From RGIG3102 sp964525015 (GTDB lineage Bacteria; Bacillota; Clostridia; Oscillospirales; Ruminococcaceae): a DNA stretch of 64,000 nt. Position 1 is the first letter of the stretch. The number at the start of each line of letters is the position of its first letter. Below the pieces are notes generated by a model that saw only the letters and a list, made by a program, of their open reading frames with translations, had not been told where the DNA came from and searched no databases. The position numbers and the translations under genes are program-made. Where the stretch lies: positions 1 to 64,000 of the forward strand of contig CAZGFY010000002.1 of the NCBI GenBank assembly GCA_964525015.1. Reading direction: 5' to 3'. Below are positions 42,617-52,889 of this stretch, piece by piece.

Positions 42617-43618
42617 TTATGCAAGACTTATATCAAGATTTGCTACTCCATTTAAATTTAAATCAGCAATTTTTCCATCTTTAAATTCATAATATCCTTG
42701 AGATGCAATCATCGCTGCATTGTCTGTGCATAGTTTAATATTTGGGCAATAAAAATTTTCTTTATCGATTTTTTCAAGGATTAATTCTCTTAATCTTAAA
42801 TTCGCTGCCACTCCGCCTGCTATTGCAATTTTAGTAAAGCCAAACTCTTTTGCAGCATTAACTAAATTATCGCTAAGCATAGTTGCAACTTTTTCTTCAA
42901 AAGATGCCGCTAAATCATTTATATTAGTTTCTATGCCTTTCATATTATTAGTGTTATACAAATTTATAACGGCTGTTTTAAGCCCTGAAAAGCTTACATC
43001 ATATATATTTTGTGTATTTGGAGTTGGAAGTTTATATGCTGTTTTATCCCCTGTTAATGCAGCTTTTGCAATTGCAGGTCCGCCTGGGTATCCAAGTCCT
43101 AAAGTTCGCGCAACCTTATCAAAGGCTTCGCCTGCTGCATCATCAATAGTTCGCCCTAAAACTTTAAATTCTGTATAAGAGTTCACTGCAACTATATGGC
43201 TATGCCCACCCGATGCAACTAAGCATATAAATGGCGGTTTTAACTCTTTATATTCTAAAAACAATGCAGCTATATGCCCTCTTATATGGTGAACTGGAAT
43301 AAGTGGCTTATTTAAAGATAAACTCAGCCCTTTTGCAAAGTTTATCCCAACTAATAATGCACCTATTAATCCTGGTGCATAAGTTACAGCAACTGCATCA
43401 ATATCATTAAAAGTTATCCCTGCTTTATCCACAGCATTTTGAACAACAAGGCTGATATTTTCTATATGCCTTCTTGATGCAATTTCTGGCACAACACCCC
43501 CATACATTCCATGCTCATCTGCTTGTGAATTTATAATATTTGATAGGACTTCTCGCCCATCTTTTACAATTGAAGCTGCCGTTTCATCACAGCTAGTTTC
43601 AATTCCTAAAACTAACAT
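42617..43618 (-). CDS. tsaD: tRNA N6-threonylcarbamoyladenosine transferase subunit
   Basis: A 333-residue TsaD (Kae1/Gcp). ETSCDETAASIV at the N terminus, the metal-binding HHIRGH (HxxxH), SGGHSHIV, GEAFDKVARTLGLGYPGGP and the final CTDNAAMIA are all diagnostic. With TsaB and TsaE it forms the t6A37 modification complex on tRNAs reading ANN codons. tsaB and tsaE are not adjacent here. It begins directly after the rimI stop (TAA ATG). Confidence 0.96.
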   Translation of the reverse strand: MLVLGIETSCDETAASIVKDGREVLSNIINSQADEHGMYGGVVPEIASRRHIENISLVVQNAVDKAGITFNDIDAVAVTYAPGLIGALLVGINFAKGLSLSLNKPLIPVHHIRGHIAALFLEYKELKPPFICLVASGGHSHIVAVNSYTEFKVLGRTIDDAAGEAFDKVARTLGLGYPGGPAIAKAALTGDKTAYKLPTPNTQNIYDVSFSGLKTAVINLYNTNNMKGIETNINDLAASFEEKVATMLSDNLVNAAKEFGFTKIAIAGGVAANLRLRELILEKIDKENFYCPNIKLCTDNAAMIASQGYYEFKDGKIADLNLNGVANLDISLA

Positions 43619-44053
43619 TTATACGTTTTTCTCCTTTAATCTAAGCTCAAAAACTAAGGCATCATCTTCTGGAAAAGAATAGAAATTCTTTCTTAGCCCA
43701 AGATAGGTAAAGCCTAGTTTTTTATATAAATTTATAGCTGGCTGATTTTCACTTCTCACTTCTAAAACCACTAGTGGTGGATTTATCATTTTTATACTTT
43801 CTGTTAGTAAAAATTCTGCTATTCCCTGCCTTTTATAATTTTTATCAACGCAAAGGAAAACAAGCTCTGCATCATCAACCACAACAAAGGCACAAAAAGC
43901 AACTATTTTATTATCTTTTTTTAGTATATAGCTTTTTGTGTTTGTGTTTTGTGTATCGTTTATTAAGCCTTTTAGTCCCCAGCCATCGCTCACTTCTGCG
44001 TGCAAAAGCAAAACTTCTTGAACATGCTCTAATTTAAATTCTTCGATTTTCAT
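43619..44053 (-). CDS. rimI: ribosomal-protein-alanine N-acetyltransferase RimI
   Basis: A 144-residue GNAT acetyltransferase. The acetyl-CoA site is YKRQGIAEFLL, and NLYKKLGFTYLGLRKNFYS near the C terminus is the usual RimI ending (GF followed by a tyrosine-rich tail). RimI acetylates the N-terminal alanine of ribosomal protein bS18 in E. coli. Its place directly before tsaD supports the assignment over a generic GNAT. Confidence 0.88.
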   Translation of the reverse strand: MKIEEFKLEHVQEVLLLHAEVSDGWGLKGLINDTQNTNTKSYILKKDNKIVAFCAFVVVDDAELVFLCVDKNYKRQGIAEFLLTESIKMINPPLVVLEVRSENQPAINLYKKLGFTYLGLRKNFYSFPEDDALVFELRLKEKNV

Positions 44054-44075
44054 TTAAAACACCTCTTTAATTTTT

Positions 44076-46601
44076 CTAGCCTTTAGCATCATACCAGTTT
44101 TCACCGATATTTACATCAGCCTTCAGTGGAACAATTAAATTTGCTGAGTTTTCCATTTCTTCTTTTAAAATTTTAGAAACGATTTCTTGTTCATCTATCG
44201 GGCACTCAACTATAAGTTCATCGTGAACTTGCAAAACTAGTTTTGCTTTTAAATTTTCTGTTTCTAGCCTTTTAAAAACTTTTACCATAGCTATTTTAAT
44301 TATATCAGCACTTGTGCCTTGTATTGGGGTATTTAATGCCATTCTTTTGCCTAGTGCTTGTATCATTTTATTAGAGTTATTAATTTCTGGAAGCAATCTT
44401 TTTCTATTAAAAAGAGTTGTAACATATCCATTTTCTTTAGCTGTGACAACGATATCATCCATATATTTTTTAACGCCTTTAAAATTTTCTAGATAATCTT
44501 TTATAAACGCATCCGCTTCTTTAACCGAGATATTAATATCTTTTGCAAGGCTAAAAGCACCTATTCCATAAACAATTCCAAAGTTTACAGCTTTTGCCCT
44601 TGAACGGAATTCGCTTGTTATCATTTCAGGTGGAAGTTTCATAACCTTTGATGCTGTTTGGGTATGGATATCTAAATTATTAGTAAACGCCTCGCACATA
44701 ACTTCGTCTTTGCTCATATGAGCTAATATGCGAAGTTCGATTTGAGAATAGTCAGCATCAAGTAAAACACAGCCTTCTTTTGCAGTAAAGAATTTTCTTA
44801 GTTCTTGTCCTAGTTTTGTTCTAACTGGGATGTTTTGCAAATTTGGCTCACCTGAGGAAATTCTGCCTGTTCTAGTTTCGGTTTGATTAAATGTTGTGTG
44901 AATTCTTCCGTCTTCTTTTATTTTATCAATAAATCCTTCAACATATGTTGAATTTAATTTTTGATAGGTTCTATAATTTAAAATTGTATCAATAACTGGG
45001 TGGTATTTTCTAAGCCCTTCTAGAGTTTCGGCGTTAGTTGAATATCCAGATTTTGTTTTTTTACCAGTTGGAAGCTGTAAATCTTCAAAAAGTGCCTTTC
45101 CTAATTGCTTTGGACTATTAAGATTAAATTTATAGCCAACTAAATCATACACTGTATTTGCATCTTTTTCTAGTTGAGTTTTTAGCATTTCGCCAAATTC
45201 TATTAATTTTTCTTTATCTAAACTAAACCCTAAATATTCCATGCTAGAAAGCACCTTTGCAAGTGGCATTTCTATATCAAATAAAAGGTTATCTTGTCCA
45301 TCCTCTTTTATTTCTTTTTCTAAATTTTCATATACACTTTGAATAAATGGTGCAAAATATTCATCGCAATCAAATGCTTTAACTGCATTAGAAGATGCAA
45401 CTATTCTTTCAAAATCATAGCTATTTTGAGCAGGATTTATTAAATATGCTGAAAGCTTTAAGCAGAATTTAATTCCTTTAACGTCTATATTATTTTTATA
45501 GCCAAACTCATATAGTTCTTTTGAGTCATATGCTATTTTTTCTTTTGTTTCATCTTCTAAAAATTCTTTTAAAAGACTATCGTTTTCATTTAAAAAACAA
45601 ACTTCTTTATCTTTAACAAAATAAAATTTATCTTCATTTTTATAAATAAAACAGCTAGTGAAATTATTAGTAAACGCTTTTATGTCCACCTTTTCTAAAA
45701 AAACTTCTTCTTTTTCTATTTTAAAATCTTCTTCGTTTGTATCAACTAATTTTTCAATTAAAGAAAACATTTCTAAACTTGATAAAGTTTTTATAGCTGA
45801 ATTTTTATCTCCACTCGTTTTTTTATAGCTGTTATAATTCGTATCAATTGGGGTTTTTAAATTGATAGTGCCAAGCTTTTTTGATAGATAAGCCATCTCT
45901 TTATCATTAATTAATTTTTCTCTTACGCCTTTTTTAATTAAATCGCTATCAATATTTTCATAAACGCCATCTAGAGTTTTAAAATTTTGAAGTAATGTAA
46001 CGGCAGTTTTCTCGCCAACACCTTTTACGCCTGGAATATTATCAGATGCATCCCCCATTAAAGCTTTTAAATCAATTAATTCTTCTGGATAAAGCCCGTA
46101 TTTTTCAGTTACAGCTTTTGTGTCCATAAATAAATTCTGACTTCTTCCAAACTGAGTTGATGATAAAATTACAGTAACATTATCATTAACTAATTGCAGT
46201 GAATCCCTATCCCCAGTTGCGATATAACAGGTGTCATCATTTTTTGCATTTGCAGCAAGAGTTCCTAAAACATCGTCTGCCTCATATCCTTCTTTTGTTA
46301 CAATAACATAGCCTAAATCAAGCAAAAGTTGTTTTAAAACCGGCATCTGCTGTGCTAATTCCTCTGGCATACCTTTTCTTGTAGCTTTGTATCCATCATA
46401 CATTTCGTAGCGAAAAGTTTTCCCTTTTAAATCAAATGCAATCGCAACTGCATCTGGCTTTACCTCTTGATTTAATCTTGATAATATATTTAAAAAGCCA
46501 TAAATACCATTTGTGTATTGCCCATCTTTAGTTGTTAATAGCTTTATTCCATAGAAAGCACGATTTAAAATACTGTTCCCGTCTAGTGCTAAAAGTTTCA
46601 T
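44076..46601 (-). CDS. polA: DNA polymerase I
   Basis: An 841-residue family A polymerase. Residues 1-290 form the 5'-3' exonuclease (GNSILNRAFYG, DALKG-type acidic sites DRDSLQL and DASDNIPGVKGVGEKTA). The middle section keeps the 3'-5' exonuclease fold but lacks the DxE metal residues, so there should be no proofreading. Polymerase motifs A (LLDADYSQIELR), B (RAKAVNFGIVYG) and C (QVHDELIVE) are intact. It fills gaps and removes primers in repair and lagging-strand synthesis. It leads a polA-rimI-tsaD string and diverges from dus. Confidence 0.95.
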   Translation of the reverse strand: MKLLALDGNSILNRAFYGIKLLTTKDGQYTNGIYGFLNILSRLNQEVKPDAVAIAFDLKGKTFRYEMYDGYKATRKGMPEELAQQMPVLKQLLLDLGYVIVTKEGYEADDVLGTLAANAKNDDTCYIATGDRDSLQLVNDNVTVILSSTQFGRSQNLFMDTKAVTEKYGLYPEELIDLKALMGDASDNIPGVKGVGEKTAVTLLQNFKTLDGVYENIDSDLIKKGVREKLINDKEMAYLSKKLGTINLKTPIDTNYNSYKKTSGDKNSAIKTLSSLEMFSLIEKLVDTNEEDFKIEKEEVFLEKVDIKAFTNNFTSCFIYKNEDKFYFVKDKEVCFLNENDSLLKEFLEDETKEKIAYDSKELYEFGYKNNIDVKGIKFCLKLSAYLINPAQNSYDFERIVASSNAVKAFDCDEYFAPFIQSVYENLEKEIKEDGQDNLLFDIEMPLAKVLSSMEYLGFSLDKEKLIEFGEMLKTQLEKDANTVYDLVGYKFNLNSPKQLGKALFEDLQLPTGKKTKSGYSTNAETLEGLRKYHPVIDTILNYRTYQKLNSTYVEGFIDKIKEDGRIHTTFNQTETRTGRISSGEPNLQNIPVRTKLGQELRKFFTAKEGCVLLDADYSQIELRILAHMSKDEVMCEAFTNNLDIHTQTASKVMKLPPEMITSEFRSRAKAVNFGIVYGIGAFSLAKDINISVKEADAFIKDYLENFKGVKKYMDDIVVTAKENGYVTTLFNRKRLLPEINNSNKMIQALGKRMALNTPIQGTSADIIKIAMVKVFKRLETENLKAKLVLQVHDELIVECPIDEQEIVSKILKEEMENSANLIVPLKADVNIGENWYDAKG

Positions 46602-46658
46602 AATTTATAATAATTCCTTTCTGAATTAAATTATTTTAAAATTTCTTTTTATATAGTA

Positions 46659-46687
46659 TATCATATTTTTATAATTTATGGTATAAT
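46659..46687 (+). promoter_or_regulatory. extended -10 promoter of the dus operon
   Basis: Perfect TATAAT (46682-46687) with TG one base upstream (46679-46680). The -35 position (TATCAT, 46659-46664) is weak. The polA promoter should lie in the same 120-base gap on the other strand; TGATATACT there is a candidate -10. Confidence 0.5.
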
Positions 46688-46722
46688 TTATTAGCTAAAT
46701 TTTAATATTTAAGGTGAAGATA

Positions 46723-47697
46723 ATGAAAATAGGAAATTTTAATATAGAAAACAGAGCAGTTTTAGCTCCAATGGCTGGTTTTTGCGATATAGTTATGCGA
46801 AAAGTTGCCGATGACTTTAATGCTGGATTTACAGTTAGCGAAATGGTGTCTGCAAGGGCATTAAGATTTAAAGATAAAAAAAGCCACGCTTTAATGCAAA
46901 GCTTTGATAGAAAGCATCCGTTTGGAATTCAGCTTTTTGGCTTTGAGCCTGAAGATTTTAAAAGTGCAGTTCCAATGGTTTTAGAATACAAGCCTGATTT
47001 TATAGATATAAATATGGGTTGCCCTGCCCCAAAGATAACTGGTAATGGCTCGGGCTCTAGCTTAATGAAAGACCCAATGCTTGCAAAAGAAATAGCAAAA
47101 GTAACAGTTGAAACTGCAAAAGACACCCCTGTAAGTGTTAAAATGCGAAAAGGCTGGGATAATAATAGTATAACCGCTATAGAGCTTGCAAAACATTTAG
47201 AAGAAGTTGGGGTTAGTTTTTTAGCTGTCCACGGCAGAACTCGAATGGAAATGTATAAGCCTGGGGTTGATTATGATATAATAAAAGAAGTTAAAAATTC
47301 TGTTTCAATTCCAGTGTTTGCAAATGGCGATATTACTAATATAGAAATTTGCGATATGGTTTTAAATAAAACAAACTGCGATGGGGTTATGATTGGAAGA
47401 GAAGCTTTAAGCCGTCCGTGGTTTTTTAATCAATTAGACGATTATTTTAAAAATAAGCCTATCAGAAAAGATTTAACAGTTGAAGAAAGAATGAGTTTAA
47501 TGCTTTGGCATATTGAAAAACTGTGTGAAGTGAATGGCGAAGTTTTGGGAATGAAAAAATCTCGTGGACAGGCTGCCTTATATCTAAAAGGCTTAAAATC
47601 CGCTGCACATTTAAGATTTTTAACCAATAGTTTAACAAGGTTTGAAGATGCTAAAAATTTAGTCTTAGAAGCTTTAAAGGAGAATAGCGATGTATAA
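46723..47697 (+). CDS. dus: tRNA-dihydrouridine synthase
   Basis: A 324-residue FMN enzyme of the DusB type. VLAPMAGFCD at the N terminus, INMGCPAPKITGNGSGSSLM with the catalytic cysteine, VKMRKGWD, FLAVHGRTR and MIGREALSRPWFF are diagnostic. It reduces specific uridines of tRNA D-loops. A GTG at 46714 lies inside the AAGGTGA ribosome site, so the ATG at 46723 is preferred. The last eight bases overlap yfbR. Confidence 0.93.
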   Translation: MKIGNFNIENRAVLAPMAGFCDIVMRKVADDFNAGFTVSEMVSARALRFKDKKSHALMQSFDRKHPFGIQLFGFEPEDFKSAVPMVLEYKPDFIDINMGCPAPKITGNGSGSSLMKDPMLAKEIAKVTVETAKDTPVSVKMRKGWDNNSITAIELAKHLEEVGVSFLAVHGRTRMEMYKPGVDYDIIKEVKNSVSIPVFANGDITNIEICDMVLNKTNCDGVMIGREALSRPWFFNQLDDYFKNKPIRKDLTVEERMSLMLWHIEKLCEVNGEVLGMKKSRGQAALYLKGLKSAAHLRFLTNSLTRFEDAKNLVLEALKENSDV

Positions 47698-48274
47698 TTT
47701 TAACGCCCTACTTTCAAGAATGAAATATCTTCCACGCTGGGGACTTATGAGGCAAAGCTTAAACGAAGACGTGGCACAGCATACTAGCGAAGTTATGCAG
47801 ATTGCTCACACCTTGTGTGGTATTGCAAATAAAATATATAATAAAAATTTAAATAGTGAAAATATAGTTTTAACAGCTTTGTATCACGATATGAGCGAAA
47901 TACTAACTGGGGATATGCCAACGCCCGTGAAATACAACGACCAAACGCTTTCATCTGCTTATAAATTAATAGAAGAAAAAGCTATTAATAATCTTTTAGC
48001 AACTCATAATAAGGAAGTTGGCGAGTTTATAAAGCCATACACAAATTCTTCCCTGCTAACTGATTATGAAAGAAAAATTTTAAAATCAGCAGATAAACTG
48101 AGCGCTCTAATAAAATGTATCGAAGAAGAGAAAAGTGGAAATCGCGAATTTTTAAACGCTTATAAATCTATTTATAAAAATCTAGTTGAGATGGATTTAG
48201 AGGAAGTTAATTATTTTTTAGAAAATATGCTCCCTGCCTACACCCTAACGCTAGACGAACTTGCTAAAATTTAA
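47690..48274 (+). CDS. yfbR: 5'-deoxynucleotidase YfbR
   Basis: A 194-residue HD-domain phosphohydrolase matching E. coli YfbR throughout: LSRMKYLPRWGLMR, EDVAQHTSEVMQIAHTL, ALYHDMSEILTGDMPTPVKY and the later SADKLSALIKC. It removes the 5' phosphate from deoxynucleoside monophosphates in nucleotide balance. The start overlaps the dus stop, with GGAG at good distance. Confidence 0.9.
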   Translation: MYNFNALLSRMKYLPRWGLMRQSLNEDVAQHTSEVMQIAHTLCGIANKIYNKNLNSENIVLTALYHDMSEILTGDMPTPVKYNDQTLSSAYKLIEEKAINNLLATHNKEVGEFIKPYTNSSLLTDYERKILKSADKLSALIKCIEEEKSGNREFLNAYKSIYKNLVEMDLEEVNYFLENMLPAYTLTLDELAKI

Positions 48275-48290
48275 ACTTAAGGACTTTTTT

Positions 48291-50621
48291 ATGAAATTAT
48301 TTAAAAATGAATATATTAAAATATTCTCTCTATCTTTTTTGATAGCCTTTTTAATGTTTTTGCCTTTTTTAATTATTGATAAGGGTTTCTTTTTATACGC
48401 TGGGGATTTTAATTCTCAGCAAATCCCATTTTATATGTATGGAAATGAGATGATAAAAAGTGGGGATTTTGCTTTTAGCTGGGCGAGTGATTTAGGCTCT
48501 TCTTTTATAAACACCTATTCATTTTACACCCTTGGAACTCCGTTTTTTTATCTTAGCTTATTATTTCCACAAAAGGCTATCCCGTATATAATGCCGTATT
48601 TATTAATGCTTAAATTCGCTTTAGCATCTCTTGGGGCTTATATTTATTTAAAAAGATATTCTAAAAACAATACTCACACGGCTATTGGCGCTATTTTATA
48701 TGCCTTTTCCGGCTTTAGCGTTTACAATATATTTTTTAATCACTTTGTTGAAGCGATAGCATTTTTTCCTTTTTTATTATTCGCACTTGATGAATATATG
48801 TATAATAAGAAACGTGGTTTTTTTGCATTTTTTGTTGCTTTAAATTTACTTAACAACTATTTCTTTTTCTTTGGCCAGATTGTTTTTTTAATTATATACT
48901 TCACCTGTAAAGTTTTAATTAAAGATTATAAGTTAAATCTAAAAAAATTCCTAACTTTAGCTTTTGAAAGCGTTTTAGGTTTTTGTATGGGTGCTATTTT
49001 ATTAATTCCATCTATTCCAAATCTATTAAATAATCCAAGGGTTATTCGCCCACTAGAGAATTTTGGTATTTGGATGTATGGCGAAGTTCAGCAATATTTT
49101 GCTATTTTATTTAGTGCTATTATGCCCCCTGACCCTGCATATAACCCAGCTTTTTTCACTCAAGGTGCCCTTAAATGGACAAGTCTTTCACTGTTTGTTG
49201 CCCTTGGTGGCTTATATGGATTTTTCTTATTCTTAAAAAATAATAAAAAATCAGCGTTCTTTGTGGTTTTTTCTGTTTGCATAGTTTTTGCCTTTGTGCC
49301 AGCTTTAAATTCTAGCTTTTATGCTTTTAATTCTAGCTATTATGCACGATGGTTTTATATGCCACTTTTAATGCTTGTTGGAATGAATATGCAAGGTTTT
49401 TCTTTTGATAAAGAAAAGATTTTAAATAGTTTAAGGCCTGTTTATATATTGCTTTTAATACCTGTTTTATTTTCTATCACTCCATCAAGTGATAGCGAAG
49501 GGAATTTTAGAATAGGATTTGCCGAAGACCCTGAAACTTTTTTTGCTAATATTTTAATTGGGATACTAAGTATATTTATCTTTCAATTAGTTACCCAAAA
49601 GTTTTACGATAGCGAAAACTATTCAAAAACTCTTATGCTCACTAGCATTGGTATGATACTGCTTTTCTCTATTGCTCATATGGGATTTACAAAAATTCCA
49701 CAGCTAGATGGAGATAGCTTATATAAGCCACAAAACTATGATATTATAGATACATTTAGCTTATATGATGATAATGAAGATTTAGATTATCGAATAGATA
49801 ATTATCAAAGCTTTAATAATTTTGGATTATATGTTAATTATCCATCACTTCAGTTTTTCAATTCAACTGTTAATCCGAATATTTTAGAATTTTATCCAAG
49901 TGTTGGCGTTAAAAGAGATGTTTCTTCAAAGCCTGAAAAGGAATTATATGCCTTAAGGGGGCTTTTAAGCGTTAAATACTATGTTACGCCAAACTGGGAA
50001 GAAGAAAATTTAAAAGAAGGCTTAACCACATTAACATTCTCTTCTCATCATACATCTTATCCATACACTATACTAAAAAATGATTATTTCGTCCCTTTTG
50101 GATTTACACTTGATTACTATGTGTCTTATGATGATTTAAACACAGTTGACGCTCAAAATCGAGCTAATATTTTAATGCGTGCAATAGCTATTGAAGATAC
50201 AAGTATTATAGAAAACTATAATTTAAATCTTCCTTATCTTCCTAGCGAAGAACTATCTAATATTAGTTTTGAAAGCTATTTAATTGATTGCGAAAATAGA
50301 CAAGATGAAGCTAGCTATTATTTTAAAATGAATGGCAGTGGATTTACCAGTAAAATATTTTTAGAAGAAGAAAATCTAGTGTTTTATTCTGTTCCTTTTG
50401 ATGAAGGATTTACAGCCTATGTAAACGGAGAAGAAACTGAGATATTAGAAGTTGATTATGGGTTAATGGCAGTTAAAGTGCCTATGGGGGATAATGAAAT
50501 TATGTTCACTTATAAAACGCCTTACCTTGATTTAAGCCTTAGTTTAAGTGCTGTATCGACTGTTATTTATATTATTTATTTAATTATTACAAAAAAAGAA
50601 GATAAAAAAGAAAGGATTTAA
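48291..50621 (+). CDS. YfhO-family polytopic membrane protein
   Basis: A 776-residue membrane protein with about twelve to thirteen spans and a C-terminal extracytoplasmic domain (about 480-750), ended by a last span. The YfhO family pattern is clear: YAGDFNSQQIPFYMYG near residue 35, LGSSFINTYSFYTLGTPF, and the NNPRVIRPLENF loop. Family members are GT-C-like and in Bacillus and Listeria are linked to sugar decoration of teichoic acids. A TTG start 30 bases upstream overlaps yfbR, but the ATG at 48291 has TTAAGGAC before it. Confidence 0.82.
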   Translation: MKLFKNEYIKIFSLSFLIAFLMFLPFLIIDKGFFLYAGDFNSQQIPFYMYGNEMIKSGDFAFSWASDLGSSFINTYSFYTLGTPFFYLSLLFPQKAIPYIMPYLLMLKFALASLGAYIYLKRYSKNNTHTAIGAILYAFSGFSVYNIFFNHFVEAIAFFPFLLFALDEYMYNKKRGFFAFFVALNLLNNYFFFFGQIVFLIIYFTCKVLIKDYKLNLKKFLTLAFESVLGFCMGAILLIPSIPNLLNNPRVIRPLENFGIWMYGEVQQYFAILFSAIMPPDPAYNPAFFTQGALKWTSLSLFVALGGLYGFFLFLKNNKKSAFFVVFSVCIVFAFVPALNSSFYAFNSSYYARWFYMPLLMLVGMNMQGFSFDKEKILNSLRPVYILLLIPVLFSITPSSDSEGNFRIGFAEDPETFFANILIGILSIFIFQLVTQKFYDSENYSKTLMLTSIGMILLFSIAHMGFTKIPQLDGDSLYKPQNYDIIDTFSLYDDNEDLDYRIDNYQSFNNFGLYVNYPSLQFFNSTVNPNILEFYPSVGVKRDVSSKPEKELYALRGLLSVKYYVTPNWEEENLKEGLTTLTFSSHHTSYPYTILKNDYFVPFGFTLDYYVSYDDLNTVDAQNRANILMRAIAIEDTSIIENYNLNLPYLPSEELSNISFESYLIDCENRQDEASYYFKMNGSGFTSKIFLEEENLVFYSVPFDEGFTAYVNGEETEILEVDYGLMAVKVPMGDNEIMFTYKTPYLDLSLSLSAVSTVIYIIYLIITKKEDKKERI

Positions 50622-50627
50622 TTTTTT

Positions 50628-52787
50628 ATGGAAATTTTATCAATTATTTCAAAGGAACTATCGCTAAACCCTTGGCAGGTTGAAAATACTATTGCCCTTT
50701 TAGATGAAGGGGCTACTGTTCCTTTTATTTCAAGATATCGTAAGGAAAAAACTGGCGAACTTGACGATCAAATTGTTCGTAGTATTTCAGACAGATTAAC
50801 CTATCTTAGAAATTTAGACGAAAGAAAACAAGAAGTTATAAAAAGTATAACAGAGCAAGAAAAAATGACTGATGAAATTATGACTGCAATTAATAATGCA
50901 ATGATACTTTCAGAAGTTGAAGATATTTATCGCCCATTTAAGCCAAAAAGGAAAACAAGGGCATCTGTTGCAAAAGCAAAGGGACTAGAGCCTTTAGCAC
51001 TATTAATTTTAGAGCAAGACCCAAATACAAAACCTTATGATGAAGCTACAAATTATCTAACCGAAGAAGTTGTAACAGTTGATGATGCTATTCAAGGGGC
51101 AATGGATATAATTGCTGAAACTGTTTCTGATGATACAAACGTTAGAACCGAGCTTAAAAAATTCTATAATAAAACTGGGGTTATCACTTCAAAGGGCGAT
51201 GAAGAAAAAGAAAGCGTGTATACACAGTATTATGATTTTAATCAGCCTGTAAATAAGGTTTTACCACATAGAGTTTTAGCTATAAATAGGGGCGAAAAAG
51301 AAAACTTTTTAAAAGTTAGTATTTTAGTTGATACTCCTAATGCTTTAGAAATTATAGAAAAATTATATATTAAAAATAATAGCCAATCAGCTGAAATTAT
51401 AAAAAACAGTATAGCTGATAGCTTTTCAAGGCTTATAAACCCTAGCCTTGACACTGAAATCCGTAATAATCTAAGCGATATCGCCTCAACTGGTGCTATA
51501 AAATTATTCTCTGATAATTTAAAACAACTCCTACTTGTGCCACCAGTAAAAGATAAAGTTTGTTTAGCACTAGACCCAGGGTATAGAACTGGCTGTAAAA
51601 TGGCTGTTGTGGATTCAACTGGTAAGGTTTTAGATTCAGGCGTTATTTATATGACTTTAGATATCCACGATAAAACAAAGGCTAGTAATCAATTAAAATC
51701 ACTAATTAAAAAGCACAATGTTGATATTATTTCAATTGGTAATGGAACAGCTACAAAAGAAACTGAAATATTTGTGGCAAATTTATTAAAAGAAGTTTCA
51801 CAGCCTGTAAATTATATGGTTGTAAATGAGGCTGGTGCATCTATTTATTCAGCATCAAAACTAGCTGCAACTGAATTCCCACAATACGATGTTTCAATTA
51901 GAAGTGCTATCTCAATCGCAAGACGACTTCAAGACCCACTAGCTGAGCTTGTTAAAATCGACCCGAAATCAATCGGAGTTGGCCAGTATCAGCACGATAT
52001 GCCAAAAACAAAGCTTGAAGAAAGCCTAGATGGCGTTGTTGAATACTGCGTTAACACTGTTGGCGTTGATTTAAATATCGCATCAGCACCACTGCTTGAA
52101 AGAGTTTCAGGGCTTAATAAATCTATTGCAAAAAACATAGTTACTTACAGAGAAGAAAATGGAAAATTCTCTTCTAAAAATCAGCTATTAAAAGTTCCAA
52201 AACTAGGGCCTAAGGCATTTATGCTTTCAGCTGGGTTTTTAAGAATCCCTTTTGCAAAAGACAAACTTGACACAAGCTCTGTTCACCCAGAAAGCTATAA
52301 GGCGGCAAAAGCTCTACTTGAAATTTTAAACCATTCAACTAACGATATCGGAACTTCTAATTTAAAAGATTTAAATGAAAGAGCTGAAAAAATAGGATAC
52401 GAAAAACTTGCAAAAGATTTAGATATCGGCGTTCCAACTTTAAAAGATATTATCTCCGAACTTGTAAAGCCAGGTAGAGATATGAGGGATGAACTTCCAA
52501 AACCACTACTTCGCAGTGATATTTTAGATATGAAAGATTTAACAGCTGGTATGGAATTAAAAGGAACTATAAGAAATGTTATCGATTTTGGCGCCTTTGT
52601 TGATATCGGAGTTCACCAAGATGGCCTTGTTCACCTAAGCCAAATTTGCGATAGATATATTAAACATCCAAGTGAAGAAGTGAAAGTTGGCGATGTTGTA
52701 ACCGTTTGGGTTATGAGTGTCGACGTTAGCAAAAAAAGAATTTCCCTTACTATGAAAGACCCAAATAAAAAGATTGACAAAAAATAG
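50628..52787 (+). CDS. tex: Tex-family RNA-binding protein
   Basis: A 719-residue Tex protein of normal length. In order: helical N-terminal region (SRYRKEKTGELDD), a YqgF-like RNase H fold (LALDPGYRTGCKMAVVD, about residue 318), helix-hairpin-helix repeats (SGLNKSIAKNIVTYRE), and a C-terminal S1 domain (GMELKGTIRNVIDFGAFVDIG, about residues 640-710). It binds RNA and is linked to transcription and translation quality control. AAAGGA precedes the ATG, six bases after the YfhO gene. A perfect promoter for the next gene lies across its stop codon. Confidence 0.95.
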   Translation: MEILSIISKELSLNPWQVENTIALLDEGATVPFISRYRKEKTGELDDQIVRSISDRLTYLRNLDERKQEVIKSITEQEKMTDEIMTAINNAMILSEVEDIYRPFKPKRKTRASVAKAKGLEPLALLILEQDPNTKPYDEATNYLTEEVVTVDDAIQGAMDIIAETVSDDTNVRTELKKFYNKTGVITSKGDEEKESVYTQYYDFNQPVNKVLPHRVLAINRGEKENFLKVSILVDTPNALEIIEKLYIKNNSQSAEIIKNSIADSFSRLINPSLDTEIRNNLSDIASTGAIKLFSDNLKQLLLVPPVKDKVCLALDPGYRTGCKMAVVDSTGKVLDSGVIYMTLDIHDKTKASNQLKSLIKKHNVDIISIGNGTATKETEIFVANLLKEVSQPVNYMVVNEAGASIYSASKLAATEFPQYDVSIRSAISIARRLQDPLAELVKIDPKSIGVGQYQHDMPKTKLEESLDGVVEYCVNTVGVDLNIASAPLLERVSGLNKSIAKNIVTYREENGKFSSKNQLLKVPKLGPKAFMLSAGFLRIPFAKDKLDTSSVHPESYKAAKALLEILNHSTNDIGTSNLKDLNERAEKIGYEKLAKDLDIGVPTLKDIISELVKPGRDMRDELPKPLLRSDILDMKDLTAGMELKGTIRNVIDFGAFVDIGVHQDGLVHLSQICDRYIKHPSEEVKVGDVVTVWVMSVDVSKKRISLTMKDPNKKIDKK

Positions 52788-52802
52788 TCAATGATTTATA
52801 AT
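52774..52802 (+). promoter_or_regulatory. perfect consensus sigma-A promoter over the tex stop codon
   Basis: TTGACA (52774-52779), 17 bases, TATAAT (52797-52802): all twelve consensus bases match. It is one of the strongest-looking promoters in the window and drives the structured leader of the flavoprotein gene. Confidence 0.8.
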
Positions 52803-52836
52803 CTATAATTGCGTGCAAATACATCAATTTAATTTT

Positions 52837-52889
52837 TCTCGACTGTGAATTAAATTTAGGATACCTTCCTAAATTTAATTCTGTCGAGA
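52837..52889 (+). other. long leader hairpin upstream of the flavoprotein gene
   Basis: An outer stem TCTCGAC/GTCGAGA (52837-52843 and 52883-52889), a small internal loop, and a 15-pair upper stem GAATTAAATTTAGGA/TCCTAAATTTAATTC (52847-52861 and 52867-52881) with a five-base loop. It begins about 28 bases after the predicted transcription start. A T-rich tract follows about ten bases later, so it may be an attenuator, a small RNA or an mRNA-stabilising stem. It resembles no riboswitch I know. Confidence 0.6.
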